Origin: Bryum argenteum
Taxonomy: Eukaryota > Streptophyta > Bryopsida > Bryales > Bryaceae
Direction: 5' to 3'
Assembly (NCBI GenBank): GCA_037043015.1
Contig: CM073324.1
Span: 6,035,013 to 6,099,012, forward strand
DNA length: 64,000 nt
Shown piece by piece: positions 11,001 through 22,400 of the stretch (position 1 is the first letter of the stretch; every line of letters begins with the position of its first letter). The translations under genes and the position numbers were made by a program. Below the pieces are notes generated by a model, which did no database searches, was not told where the DNA came from, and saw only the letters and a list, made by a program, of their open reading frames with translations.

Positions 11001-11163
11001 AACCAAAGAACCGCAACAACTTTGTATCCCAATACACGGTGTTTCAACGGAGCGAAACATCAAAATTCCAACTTTTGCAAAACCACACCTTCTAGCATAC
11101 GTTGCAATGCAAGTTGAATACATAGATAACGAACGCCTTCAAAATGATATAGACCGTTATTAG
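8002..11163 (+). CDS. DUF7869-type transposase-like protein, 1053 residues
   Basis: This is an intact single-exon frame from ATG 8002 to TAG 11161-11163. Cysteine pairs that could bind zinc lie at C251/C255, C312/C315 (VCNACYARALGYSQR) and C446-x2-C449-x4-C454. The core, about 500-660, carries acidic residues in the pattern of an RNase H-like DDE fold: IIVDGMD (D506), QADNTTRENKN (D588) and the signature GHTHEDIDQRFS (H624-Q631). The last is typical of the DUF7869 family as I know it. Residues about 900-1000 (VGHFVALTVD, FYIGKVLEFG, VVWYWPQW) suggest a small beta-barrel, BAH/SH3-like domain. It is the only intact gene in Element 1 and lies 437 bases inside the right end, so it is the best transposase candidate. 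DUF7869 is formally uncharacterised, and the transposase role is inferred from the fold pattern and its position in the element. Confidence 0.8.
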   Translation: MENLGFGSPVVGYQNVAPPTARTNTMGRRLVRSLATDFDRQTLGEQENLSRRDGVVELLVEDNVLVGQGFVDLTYKPGMELHYLKLTPDEVAVCVTEVFQGSLWVGEVVGERLEQCVGLVIRWKASNLRKRSGLPQRNIGLEERQPFTFQNVGTSAFDFDDDFNHGMPIPMFESNLVGSSVGEQSLPVTPESQSSVGGIFEAEGLVEGRPRRKYSMQNRRSRPTRVRERGESAQTKVTIESVRAAKVTGGCTLNCLQHVNERVILDNRYMAWAQKYESKATWIMQMLNSFYTRTNTKRKEKFDTKLDGHRVCNACYARALGYSQRRFKQLKQARSLYGRVAGVHGNNGKQKEQGKISAARESFAVFVNEVGCTQPHRQVKRRSNDAILPLILLPMNTTKTDVFHYVNEEVKKLVDGHPISISSFNKMWRTDFPHVQIPPFSRFSKCFHCWEYKCGMESTTNEAAKAEIKKLFLVHINRQMEERRDYWIFKRSAIITPDLFMSIIVDGMDQNTTMVPKMKQTVKNIEWRFVKTHLCGVLVHGIGLYADVWLDAHHKHDSNQVVTSLMHVITDVKRRKGMLPPTLRIQADNTTRENKNIYMFALCVALVGLGFFQEVGLCFLLVGHTHEDIDQRFSTISNTLKRSDIDSMKELLSLVERGTSYTEAYVSARHLENVRDWKSFITPHLLRGGDNLTGITFPHHMRFYMVGGIPRVQSKTFSKDAWVPADGHPCLRSMPTRAEKPMLAEVFGADARELRALEDFVAYKEKCVERFQNVEKNLEAIDQAKWLADYLEHFPEQDRSTATNAPFWPEDNQSPNRATGNAPATSIENQDGTLDTSTVDLIMRTMPNPERRQYFGPRRERPLEEAATRAPTRRSTSILESHVLITPENGEAPFTHFSPDDDVKVGHFVALTVDPTEVQAGVPFYIGKVLEFGHGRWATKMKVVWYWPQWRGLREISSVPDKQRYLNCMESKWEPSGERHGWVEKEASIYSWVDETQHARTKEPQQLCIPIHGVSTERNIKIPTFAKPHLLAYVAMQVEYIDNERLQNDIDRY

Positions 11164-11577
11164 TATAGAAATTAGGGAGAAATAGATATTTAGAGAAGAG
11201 AAGGTGTACTTTTAGCAGTGTAAGTTTATTTTAGTGGTAATTATAAATTATGGTTGCTAACTAAAGGAGTTTTAGAAGTATTAGATTTCTTATACATTAC
11301 ATGTCTTTTTTGTTACAAAGATGCGATAAAGTTTTGGATAACTTGGCCATTTATACCACTTGAAGGAGTCTAAAATCTGGGAAATGAATGCTACACATGA
11401 AAATTTTCAAGATACATTGCATCCAATCATGAGGTTCAATAATTACTAGAAATGAATGTTTCTTTAGAATTTTGATATTAAAATAGGATACGACATTCAA
11501 GGATGAAATGGTACACCTATTTTCACTAAATCGATTTTTTGAACCATCCATTTGCAAGTGCATGATTCTACCCCCAA
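11164..11577. other. Element 1 right subterminal region
   Basis: This is non-coding AT-rich sequence after the transposase stop. Near the terminus it has TTTGCAAGTGC (about 11552) and CCCCCAAGTGC (11571-11581). The latter 11-mer also occurs in the subterminal array of Element 2 at 28730-28740. Confidence 0.5.
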
Positions 11578-11600
11578 GTGCAAAAATTCCTAATTCTGTG
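11578..11600 (-). repeat. Element 1 right terminal inverted repeat
   Basis: A 23-bp terminus that reads CACAGAATTAGG inward on the minus strand. It pairs with 543-565 at 18 of 23 positions. Confidence 0.75.
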
Positions 11601-11945
11601 TTTAATAAGTTAAACTAACATTCTATCATGCTACCTTCAACATGGATATAGAGTTTTTATTCTTCATGAACATGATGGCTTTTCCCTTGCACCATTTTCT
11701 GTACAACATTTTAAAAAAGTCCAAACTTACGACCTTTTTATAATTTACTTACACAATCAAATATTTTTTCTTAAAAAAAAAAGCATGTATGCAAATGAAA
11801 CGTCTAAGTATTTTTTATGACGACCCAAGCCATTCATAAGGTCTAAAGAGGGCAAAATCCTCTCATCACATTGGTCCATCTTTTGGATTCAACCTGAAAT
11901 GATTGGATCAAACTTCCAAAATTCTACGTACTAACAAATTGCCTT

Positions 11946-11976
<31 letters not shown>

Positions 11977-12638
11977 TAAATATCCACCATCACAAGATTC
12001 TAAATACTTCAGAAGTACGAAAAATATATACATGTACATAAAAGATTTATGGAACAAATATGATATATTTCTTATCAGAAATGCATCATTTAACTAAATA
12101 TGGACTTTGGGCTTATTTATGGAATTTAAAACATGGGAAAATCCCTCCATCCATGACCTTAAAATCTACATATTTGAAGAGTATCTTCATAGAACCTAGA
12201 TTATAGAAATCATTTTGCAACTATTGTTCTTAATTGTAAACCATGGACTGTCCGTATTTAGTTTAATATGTCATACAAGATTCTGAATACTTTAGAAGTA
12301 CGAAAAATATATACACGTACGTGAAAGATTTATGGAACAAATACGACATATTCCTTGTACTCTCGTAACGACGATTTAATCTAAATATTTATGAAAATTG
12401 GTCAATATGGAAAAAGACTCCTCAAAATGTGTGCCTATATTTGCACCAGGAGGGACGCCGCACATTCTCTCGTGGCAGAGTGTGAGGCACACTTCCTTGC
12501 TCCCATTGGCTCCCCAGGAGGAATTCTTTTCGGTCCTTGTGGCTCTGTTCACTCTGGCCACCTGAATAAAATCGTTACTATTAATTGCATAGAAAGAAAT
12601 TGAAAAGATTAAAAAGTGGTTACTACAGTGGAGTGGAG

Positions 12639-12909
12639 CGATTTGGCAGGATATCCCCCACGCTGGGACTTACCAGGCGTGGGGTCTTGGATGAATCTTG
12701 TCCGGGCCCGCAAGGGTGAGGGGTAAAAGCCCCCTATTTTTTTGTTGTTGATTGGAAAAATGAGACCCCTTGAACTAATGTGGGGTCTCTGATTCCAAAT
12801 ATAAACTCAGAAAAAATAAAATAGGGCCGCAGGCTCTTTTTTTAAAAAGTAGGGAAAGAAGGCTCGAGGCATGGTAAGGTCCCAGCTTGGGGGATGTCCT
12901 GTCCACGCC
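12639..12909. mobile_element. 271-bp MITE with 9-bp target duplication GGAGTGGAG
   Basis: The copy at 63281-63300 lacks this block and has GTGGAGTGGAGGGAGG uninterrupted. The insertion is flanked by GGAGTGGAG at 12630-12638 and 12910-12918. The ends are inverted repeats of about 40 bases: GGCAGGATATCCCCCACGCT on the left against GGACAGGACATCCCCCAAGC on the right. A 9-bp duplication points to a Mutator-like element. It has no coding capacity. Confidence 0.8.
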
Positions 12910-13097
12910 GGAGTGGAGGGAGGAGTGATGTGGAAATTCGATGGGAGCAGTACTTACACCGACCTTCGTTTCGGTAAATTGCTGGCAACATTCTCTTTGT
13001 GGTGTGCTACTGGGTCCCATTTCAATAACTTGCATTATTTTCTTTCGGTTTTGTGTGGGTTGGAACTTGGAAGAGCGGCCAATAGCTTTTGCTTAAC

Positions 13098-13345
13098 CCT
13101 TGAACGCCGAAAGTGACCCGAGGGGTCATATTCCAACATAATCTCCTCTGTAGATCTCAATGTACTCAACTTTTCACTTATATTTTGATGTCAAACTCGT
13201 CACCTTCTTGTGATGCAGTCAAAAAGTGAAATTTTAGAATTCAAATCACAATTTGTATGAGTGATTTTGTGCTTTGAAAGGATTGTGGTAGGTAGGTTGG
13301 GGTTGTACATAACCTTGTAGGAGGTTGCAAGCTCATCATGAATAG
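13098..13345 (-). repeat. Foldback-family repeat copy
   Basis: This is the inverse complement of 58678-58912 and 63590-63836, and it matches 63853-64000 directly. It starts near TTAACCCTTGAACGCC and includes TTTGATGTCAAACT and GTGATTTGAATTCT-like blocks. Confidence 0.7.
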
Positions 13346-14032
13346 TGCACTTTGGGCTGCCCATTTTAGGCACCTTAGGCAGGCCGGAGCTTGGAGGCAG
13401 GGATGGCGTGCGGGGACCCCTACTCCATGTAACAACTGTCTAACTCGGCCAATGGAGTTGGAGTTGGAGTTTCCTGCAATCTAGCTTCCAAAAATTCCTG
13501 ACCAAGTTTTCTCGTGCCTTCTTTAATATTTTACTGTTATTTATAACCAATGGTAATGCGAGAGGTGACACGAATATAATTGGTGGAGAATTTCTCGTAA
13601 AGGGTGAGAACACGTGGAGCATTTTGATACGTTGTGCGCATGGCCGAGGGAGACGACAGTAGTATGTTGTGGCTAGCGGTTGCAAGTGTCATTTGGCGAC
13701 GGCCCGCTGGCCTAGCCCCTGAGCGGCTTCGACACGCCGTATGGGTGGTTCCCAACCTCGGTCTCGCGAGCCAGGTTGGGCATGCTCTTACAGAACAGCT
13801 TCTGGAGCCATGGTTACCAAGGTACATAGAATGTGTCGTATATTTTTTATGAGAGTCTTTCACATTCATATAAATTTTTCCTACTTCTGAAGTAATTATA
13901 ATCTTGTGACGATGGGTATTTACAAGTACCAAAAAAAAGTCTGTAAGTACGTAGGAATATTTTTGTACTCCGGTAACCTTGCATGGAGCCCAATAGTCTT
14001 TTGCATTCAACCAACAAGAAGATTCAATCTTG

Positions 14033-14158
14033 CATTTATTTATACTTGTGTTTTCATCTATATACTCGAAGGCTCATTTATTTATACTTGTATTTTCATC
14101 TATATACTCGAAGACTCATTTATTTATACTTGTGTTTTCATCTATATACTCGAAGGCT
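14033..14158 (+). repeat. Three tandem copies of a 42-bp unit
   Basis: Units start at 14033, 14075 and 14117 and share CATTTATTTATACTTGTGTT. Because 42 is a multiple of three, several frames stay open across it; this is not evidence for a gene. Confidence 0.85.
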
Positions 14159-14330
14159 ATTAGAGTATCCGCAGTGAAGTTGTCCCAACCTTGCCATTGC
14201 CATTTTTTAGGGGCCCTTGGTCAAAACATGTCGCATTGCGTCATGAGTTGGACTAGCTATTTCCAATGGATGATCACCCCTCCAAATGGCCTTGGCCCTC
14301 AATCTCTTAGGTGTCTTGTAATACTCAAAT

Positions 14331-14345
14331 CCCCCCCCCCCCCCC
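14331..14345 (+). repeat. C15 homopolymer
   Basis: Fifteen consecutive C bases followed by four T bases. Confidence 0.95.
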
Positions 14346-17268
14346 TTTTATAGAAATATGTTCATAACCAAATTACTATTTGAGTTTTGAAGGGTCCTAA
14401 GTCAAAAAATCTACCAACTCTACAAAAAAAAATCAGGCAGCCTCAAAACTTTTTAAAAGCAAGCTTCAAAGTTTTTAGGAATTTCAGTGAAAACTTTTGC
14501 ACAAACTTTGAGTGCTATGATGTTGCAAATGATGAACATCCAACGGAGAATTTTTGGACGAGTGACCAAAAATAGGCTTAGCTATAATATCTTATGGTTG
14601 AAAATCTAAAAATAGTTCAAAAATTAGCTTCACACTCCCGGGAGTCCATAGAGGTAGAAAGTCGCGGTTTTGAGGTTTCAAGCTCCAAAAACACACAAGG
14701 AAATTTAGGGGTTAATTAGCACTGAATGAGAATTATTGATTGTTGGGTTCTTGGGAGGCTTACTTAGAGATTGTCACATTGAGGTTGTGCATATCACGTC
14801 AAAATACCATTTTTAGGCGTGTCTCTTCATCAATCCCTTTCAATTTCTCCCTCAATCAACCCCTCTATCATCGAGTTGGATGGGCTGTCGTGCCAACGCT
14901 CTTGCTGCTCAAGTTAGAAAATCCTCAAGTCTAGAATGTTTGGTTCCTGGTGATCATACGAGCTTCTATATATTTCATTCTCTAATATTTCAAAGGACAC
15001 TCTTCTTCATAACCTGTGGATCCTTGAAAATTGTTACTAAATGTAGGATTATCCACAAAAGAATTCTTCTTGTTATTGAAAATAGTACATGAATGCGTTA
15101 CAATGAATGAGATTGGGCTTGACGTATTGTATCTTTGGACCAAATTATACCAAGATCACTACGTGAATGAAATTGAGGATGTGTCCAAGTCATGGGGAGA
15201 TTTGACATGCATCACACAATTGAATTACCCATAAGCTATGGGAAGCTTGCCTCCCATTAGAATCCCAAAACAAAACAAGATTATACCAATATTATTACTA
15301 ATATTATTTTACCAATGAATGTATTAATCAATGGAGAGAAATACATACATGAACCCTAGTATTGTCCTACTAGGACAATTCACTTTGTTGTGTTTCACTA
15401 GAGAATCTTCACTGCAACGTTATGACAATACTATCACCTCTAGTCTACACCCACAACAAGAGCCCAGCCATTTCTGAACGTTTCTCGTTATCTCTACGAT
15501 AATCATCCACTGATCATTCATCCACGAGTGGCATCAGCAAAAGGGACCCAGCTGACGTGGGCACCTCGAGCGAGACTCCCGCCACGTGACGTCCCCACCT
15601 AATATTACACCAACCTTTGTTTTGATCCAAATTCGATTAAGCCCATTCCATTCTATCAATCCCAGCTTCTTTTATTTAACGTTTTGACTTGCAATGTGTA
15701 GTAAGGAAAAGTTTACTATAGATGAACTATAATGAACTTCCTATAGTTTAAAGTTCGAACACAGGGAGGGGCAATAGGTTAGGTAATTCTATGAAAAAGT
15801 GGATTTAACCCACTTTGTGCACAATTGAGGGACTGAGGTAAACTTAAATTCCTAAAACCCAATTCAATTCCTAATACTTACCAATTTATTATATTTAAAA
15901 CCAATAGGAAAGGTACTTATCAATTGCATGCATGCCATTGATCTTTTCAACTATCGCTTCTCTCTCAATGGAACACGGTCTCTGGCATTGACACCGAAAC
16001 TCTCTATTGATCAGCCTCTGCTCCCAGCTTTTGCACTTTTCAACTATTGTTGATCTCCAATTAACTGCACTGGCACAGCCACCTCAATTGTTTTCTTCTT
16101 CTTCTGATAAGTAAAGCCAACCACTAAATCTTGTACAGATCTTTCTTTTTATCCCTTCCCATAACTTTTCACCCACTCCATCTCCTTATTGTATTATTGT
16201 TCAGAAAGATAACTCTATAGTTTAACTCTTTTTTTCAGCATGCTCCATCAGGCTTCCCCCATTGATCTGAATCCACTTTGTAGTCTTCGCGGTTGATTTT
16301 CTCTATTTTCACTTCTCCTATTCATAGTTTTCACTATAGATACACCATGTCGCATAACCCACATCCATGTGCAATTGATACATCAGAAAAATCAACACAT
16401 CCACTATGGAATTCCACCATCCTCACAGGTATGTCAACAATTTCAACCAGAACTATGGCAATTTCTCGCTAAGCACTCAAATAGTTACTCATTAATTCTT
16501 TCTCCATTGATTCACACAATTGATTTCTCATTCCCAGACTCCACAGTCACACAACCACAATCGATCATCCACTTAGATTCCAAATCACCACCATCTGACC
16601 ATAGAGACACTCACAATTGCAATATACATACAATAATAAACATCACACAATACACAAAACACCGTTGCAATTGATTTACTTAAATTCCAAATGCACACAA
16701 AAATTACAGGACAATAGAATTCCTCCAACTGCCGGCCTCTCTGCCGCAGGAGCTCTGGACTCTCTTCCAGACTGTTTTTTTTTTATCGTATTGATTCCTA
16801 TCCATAAACTCGACTTTCTCTAACTGCTCAACTGCCAATCGATTGGAAATTCTGACTTTTCATCTATAGAATCTATCCATCTATTGATTTCCTATAGTTT
16901 CGACTAACGACAAACTACCATCGCTATTTACACTATTGAGCCAGCATTTGATTGATTGAAACAAGCAATTGATAAAAAAGTTCTGAATTAAGAGAAAAAG
17001 TACTAACAATCGGTACTACACAATGTAATCCCGGTTCGACCTGAATTTTCTTCAGAAGCTTCCTGATCACCATTTTTGGAGAGACAAAAGGAGCACTCAG
17101 ACATTTTGCTTATAAATACCGTGGCACCCATCATGGGAGGAGCTGGCCTACATGATTGAACTAGATTGTAGGATTTGATCATGACAAAGATGTTGCAAAG
17201 AGGTCTTTTCAATAGTAATCTGTGATCTTGTTATGTTGGTTGTTTATGGTGCAAATTGTAGGAGGGTA

Positions 17269-17806
17269 CACTAAGTAACCTAAGGTATAAGCACCTGTAA
17301 CCGGATAGTTAAGCATTTCAGCATATCAGAACTTGGGTTATCAAGAAGGAATTATTTTTTGTGTGTAGTAACATAAGGTTCATGAAGAATGAGGATTTTT
17401 CAAAAATAAATCAAGTAATACTAGAATTACTACAAATTCTTTTCTGCAAAAGTTGTTCAGAGCCCATGGCAAACATATAGCTTCACCTATGACCGACAAC
17501 ACTTAGAGCAATTACGACTCACATGAATATGAAATTTCAGCGTGAATGCGATACAAATTCAACACTCTGTGGACCTATAACCGATAAGTGGATATTCTAA
17601 TGTGAACATGATCATGCCTACTCTCAGCCATCAAAAATGGGTGTTGATGTTTTGGCAGCTTCCTCACCACAAAGCCATCATGGTCCTTACACTTTATGAT
17701 ATTAAAAATTGTTTTTGGTACAACCATTTGCGTTTATGGGAAACTCTAATTGTCCCTCATGAGTGTGTTTTTGGTTATGGGTGCTTATACCTTAGGTAGA
17801 TTAGTG
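17269..17806. mobile_element. 538-bp CACTA-type non-autonomous element
   Basis: The termini are inverted: CACTAAGTAACCTAAGGTAT at 17269 and, on the minus strand from 17806, CACTAATCTACCTAAGGTAT. They match at 24 of 27 bases, with the three mismatches clustered at positions 7-9. The CACTA start and the size fit a deleted CACTA element. I do not see a convincing 3-bp target duplication (flanks GTA and TTG). The internal sequence is non-coding. Confidence 0.7.
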
Positions 17807-19089
17807 TTGGATGCGATCATACTTACCCAGAAGAGTGATTGTCAACTTAGAGTAGAATTAGTGTTGGATATTAAGGGTTTTATATTAGGGTTAGTGTTGC
17901 CTCCCAAAGTTTGGCATCGTTCAATTTGATTGGGCTCTGAAACGTGATTTGACAGGTGAATTAACTCCTTTCAATTTGACTTGAAGCTTGTTTCGGCAAT
18001 GGAAGCTAGTAGAAGCAAGTCAAAGTGTGGCGCATGCCTCGACGGTTGAGTGTTAGCTCGTCGAAGCCACATCTGCTCCTCGAAGCCTTGGCGATCGGCC
18101 CTTGATAGAAGATCCTCAAAGCCTCAAAGCCTGATTTGACATTTCTGTCTCTTGTTGGACAACGTTAGAGTTTACATTTGGTATTCTAACATTATAGACA
18201 CTTATCAAACAACGTTAGTAAGGGTTTACATTTAGCATTCTAACATTATGAACACTTGTTGAACATCTTTAAAGTTTGCATTTAGTATTCTAACATTATG
18301 GACACAATTGACATCTAGTGATTTTGTCATTATTGTTTTTAACACCAATCTACTTATTTAGTGTAGCAATGAAAGGTAGTGAGGTAGTGATGTTCTAAGG
18401 ACTATGGCTAAGATGCCAAGCAATTTCAAGTGATGAGCTTGTTAGAGCCAAGTGTTTGGTTTCACATACGAAACCAAAATCCAAAGGTTGTTAATCTCCA
18501 AAATACTTACATGGTAGCACTTTTGACGTCTAAACTGACTTTGCTTGTGTTGTATTTCCTTGTTGTGATCTATCATGTGCTCTTTCTACGTTTGCTTCTT
18601 CAAAAGACTTCTACCAAGTTCATGAACTGTATCCCTCTCAATTGATTAATACATTGACTGTTTTCAAAAATTTAAAAATAAAAAATCTCTTTTTATGTAA
18701 TTGATTAGAACAAGGTGTCGATAGACACAAAGGGCCCTGTTAATTGTTATGTCTAAACTTTTGGACACAAAATAAAGTATTGAGACATTTCACTTAGCTA
18801 AGTTTCTCATGTAGGAATTGGAATTGTGAGATTTTTTAAGGAAAAAATAGTACAAGATGAGAAATGTAGATAAAAGTTACAATAGGAAAATTTTATACTT
18901 GAATTATGTGTACCATATGAACAACTAACACATTAGATAAGATGATAAGTTGGAAGAGAACATCAAAATTTTAGATGCAAAAAAGTTGGTTTGTGGTCGG
19001 TCCAATATGCCTCTAGGGTCCCTGAATCGTACTGGGATGATGATGTATTTGTCCAAATGTGATCTATATGTGAGTGATAATCACTTGTA
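17807..19089. other. Intergenic sequence with a short degenerate tandem repeat
   Basis: The only structure I see is three degenerate units of about 50-54 bases at 18151-18312, each with ATTCTAACATTAT (18183, 18237, 18287). No gene is seen. Confidence 0.5.
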
Positions 19090-19371
19090 TTATCTAAAAA
19101 AAGAAAGGGAGAGATTATGATCGGTCATGAAGTTTTTCAAAGTCATTGAATGCACATTTTCTATCAACATATTAACATTGAAATCTCCTAGAACAAATGT
19201 TGGAGAACCTACTGATAAAAGCTTAAATATATTCTCCAGGTTAAGTAAATAGTAATTGAGTTGCATCTTTGGAGGTTTGTAGGTTGCCACAACATTTATG
19301 GCTTGAGGTGTATTTGCATTGAATTGTCTTATTCTGAAACTTTTCAGGCCAAAGCTGCAAAATAAAACCAC
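19090..19371 (-). pseudogene. LINE retrotransposon endonuclease fragment
   Basis: The 93-residue frame contains INVVATYKPP and then SPTFVLGDFNVNM, the pattern of the C-terminal part of the APE-type endonuclease domain of LINE ORF2 proteins (GDFN motif). The remaining endonuclease and all of the reverse transcriptase are missing on both sides. It is a truncated remnant with no function expected. Confidence 0.65.
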
Positions 19372-19474
19372 CTGATATTAGATACGAGTCCTTATACTAA
19401 TAGCATGTTCTTCCAAGCTTCTTCAGGCACGAGCATCTTCGCGAGACTTGGGATAGTGGGATCCATTCGCGAGA

Positions 19475-22400
19475 CTATACCTTGTAGAAATCGTTGAAGA
19501 CTTCTTCCTTTACGATTTCGCTATGGATGGCAGCAACTCCGTTCACTTTGTGGCCGGCAATGCAACACAAGTTGGCCATGCGGATCGTGGCGCGCAGTTT
19601 TCGCAAGGATGACCTCCAGCCTTCCTTCTTGTCGATTCAATGACATTACTCACGCTTTTAATGACTTTATTAGCAACTTGAGTGGCGGCTTGATGACACC
19701 ACTTGCGGCTTTCATCGCTCGCGACTTCCCGAACCACGAGGCTTGGGTGGGAGCAAGGCTTGGATCGAAGCGGGAAGGTCCACATTCTCAAGGATCCGCA
19801 TGCTCGCAATCTTCGCCTCCAGCTCTTCCTTTCCTACCTTTCCAGCTACAAAATTCATGAATCGCACCACAACAGAATCGAACTCCACCATCAATGCACG
19901 TTCATATCATAAAACGTCATTTTTTATACACAATCACGCCCGCACCTGCTCATCAATCGTTTCAATGATTTGAACGTGGCGTGGCAACAGCTTCTGGAAA
20001 GCACCCAAAGGCCACTTCTCTAAGGCTTCCGGAAGCACTGTGTGGTTTGTGTATGCAACAGTCCTGTAATACCACCAAATCATCTGTTTAAATGGATTCA
20101 ACGATGAGTGATAGAAACACATAAGAGAGAGATCGTTTGTGAGCTTACGCTTGTGTGATCTTCCAAGCTTTATCCCAAGGAAGGTCTTCGAGATCAATGA
20201 GGATCCGAAGGAGCTCGGGGACACAGAGAGTGGGATGCGTATCGTTCATTTGAATGGCAACTTTGGAAGGAAAAGCTTCCCAGTCGACATTACCGCCAGC
20301 TCGCTCCTTGAAGCGCGCGATGATGTCTTGAATGGAGGCAGAGCAAAGCGTGTACTGCTGCTTGAGCCGCAGCAACTTCCCTTCCTCCTTTGCATCACCA
20401 AGATACGAACATAACAAATCGGCCCACGCAGACATGCATTTAATCAAAACATAGTCAATCCCGAGCTTGATCCGGACAAAGCACGAACATAACAAATCTG
20501 CAACCATGGGCACAGACAGACCGAAACTAACAACATGGTCGCTCCATTTAAACATAATAAGGTAGCAGGGATATGAGCGTACTCTTTCAAAGATTAGCTT
20601 GCGCTGATCGACCTTGCTATAATCGCCCGCATTGAAGGCGGCGGATCGAAGTCCTCTCGGTGAGACGCGCGTGGACCATAACCGTGGACGATGGTGTTCT
20701 TGGTGCGGTACCCGGGATGGGCACGTCGTAAGCAAAGGCTTGCACCGCTCTCCCCTCCACCCATTCCTTTCGCCCTTGTATGATTCCACCACTTTGCCGA
20801 AGAACTTGACCGGGTAGTGAATGTCGCTCCTGGCTATCTCCCACGGGTAACCCATCTGGCACACCAGTTATCAATCAAACCATAAATCGTCTTCCTTACT
20901 TCGAATGAGAAAAAAAATAGCAGGATGAAACCATTTGGCGATATTACAGTTCTGTGATTGAAACATAAATAGAAAGGCTTGTGAACCTCTATTCTTCTAG
21001 ATTCATGGATCGACTACCTCACTTCAGAAATAGCTTTATGATTGCATACAATACTTCAGTTTCGTGACTGATCTATGGATAGAAAGGCTTGTAAACTATG
21101 GATTCATCTTCCTCACTTCGAATGAAATTCAGAATGACTTGAAATCTGATCTTTTAAGAAGTATTTAGTAATTGCAGATTTCATGGAGCTATGAAGCTAT
21201 TTGTGAGATGTGAGAGGGGTGTGGGCACCTCGAGCCATTTTTCGCATTGCTCCTCCTGGCCATCCTTGGTGATGCGGCTGCTGAAAAGGCCATACTGTAG
21301 CGCAACCCGTAACCCCAAGCGGGATAGTTGAGAGTGGCCAATGAGTCCGGGAAGCACGACGCTAATCTTCCCAACCCGCCATTGCCAAGTCTTTGCATCC
21401 GGCTCCTGCAAATATGTGCAAAAACACCGTTGACAACAATGCTTCCGTTCACCTACAATGCCGTAGGTATCTCTTGCTCAATAATATGACAAAGAGCTAT
21501 CCCCGATTCTATTCAATTTCTCAATCTTGATCAAGACGTTGGGTCCATGAAGTAAATTGTAACAAGTAGAAGTCGAACTACAACAACACCGCTTTCGGCG
21601 ACGACCGAGGTCATGACCCGGTTTGCGAAGGGCTTGAGAATACGCATCCTTCACCTCAAGGTTGCCCACAGCGTTCGATGAGAGCTCTTCCTGCATGAAC
21701 AACCCCGTAAGTTCACGTGAATCAATTATATCATAATTCAAGCTTTCAACCCCATCGAAATTTACAACATGGAGAGATTACATGCAAATAAATCAATCTT
21801 ATGTCTTTGAAAAAGTATTTAGATAACTAGTGTGCTTGCTATACAAATGAAGCTCTAACTCTTCCTATAATTAGAGCTCTAATATCGAGATACACATCTC
21901 AAGATCATGGGGAGTTCTTGTAATGATATGATTTGTAGCTTTGAACCCCACTCACAGACCATCAAAATTACAATATGGATATAACTCCGCTCAATAATGT
22001 CTCAAGTTTCAGTCTCGCAATTTCATAGTGAAGTTAGCCATGTGGGCAATTTGTGTGCATGGGCAAAGTAAGTAGAAGAAGAGACCAACTGGAATCATCC
22101 ATTTTAGACATTTCAAGAATTTCTTATGATTTTTGAAGTTGGACTTGAAGGTGTTTTCAAACTGGTGCAATACAGAATGTTCACAACGGTTGAAAATCAA
22201 TCCTTCAAAGTTACTATGTACCTCCTGTAAAGTTCACCCGCCATTTATGGTACTGCTCCATTTCGGAGCAGGCTACCTTGAGTTCAACAGTTATGCCAAT
22301 GTGCAGACAAAGCAGCATCGATGAGCCTTGCTAAGTGAACAAAATAATACTCTTATTTTGTATGGAGTTATGATCTCAAAGTAGCACTACTCAATGAGCA

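Larger units (their letters stand above)
543..11600. mobile_element. Element 1: 11-kb DNA transposon with transposase and ParB/MTase-like genes
   Basis: The ends are defined by comparing R1 halves (1-542 and 11601 onward) with the uninterrupted copy at 62240-63460. The left end begins CACCGAATTCG and the right end, read inward on the minus strand, begins CACAGAATTAG. Over 23 bases the two termini match at 18 (543-565 and 11578-11600). The flanks are GATAATAA (535-542) and TTTAATAA (11601-11608), a 6-of-8 direct repeat, and the uninterrupted copy has a single AATAATAA at 62431-62438. Inside are a minus-strand ParB-like/methyltransferase-like gene, a GC island and a plus-strand transposase-like gene, both genes transcribed outward. 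The 8-bp duplication is compatible with hAT- or Zisupton/KDZ-type integration, but I do not assign a superfamily. Mismatches in the duplication and the termini imply the insertion is not very recent. Confidence 0.87.
11601..13345. repeat. Dispersed repeat R1, right half
   Basis: This matches 62439-63470 and 63853-64000 at high identity, including the block 12391-12620. Inside, an approximately 85-bp motif ending in GAACAAATA occurs twice, at about 11990 and 12273. The stretch between these two copies is missing from the 62.9-kb copy. No gene is seen; the short frames at 12376-12603 are conserved only because the repeat is. Confidence 0.8.
13346..17268. other. Gene-poor intergenic sequence
   Basis: I see no intact gene. 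A GC-rich, coding-looking stretch at about 13634-13830 (MAEGDDSSMLWLAVAS onward) has no family I recognise. 15.2-17.2 kb is CA-rich single-copy-looking sequence that could be an old LTR-element remnant, but no LTR pair or polymerase motif is visible. Confidence 0.4.

Noticed and set aside
13634..13852. Coding-looking GC-rich frame
   Set aside because: It is short, with no recognised family and no supporting exon, so it is mentioned only in the intergenic entry.
17020..17045. GGTTCGACC resembles a tRNA T-arm
   Set aside because: No matching acceptor, D or anticodon arms can be formed around it.
15240..17250. Possible LTR retrotransposon remnant
   Set aside because: No paired long terminal repeats, primer-binding site or polymerase motifs could be found by eye.
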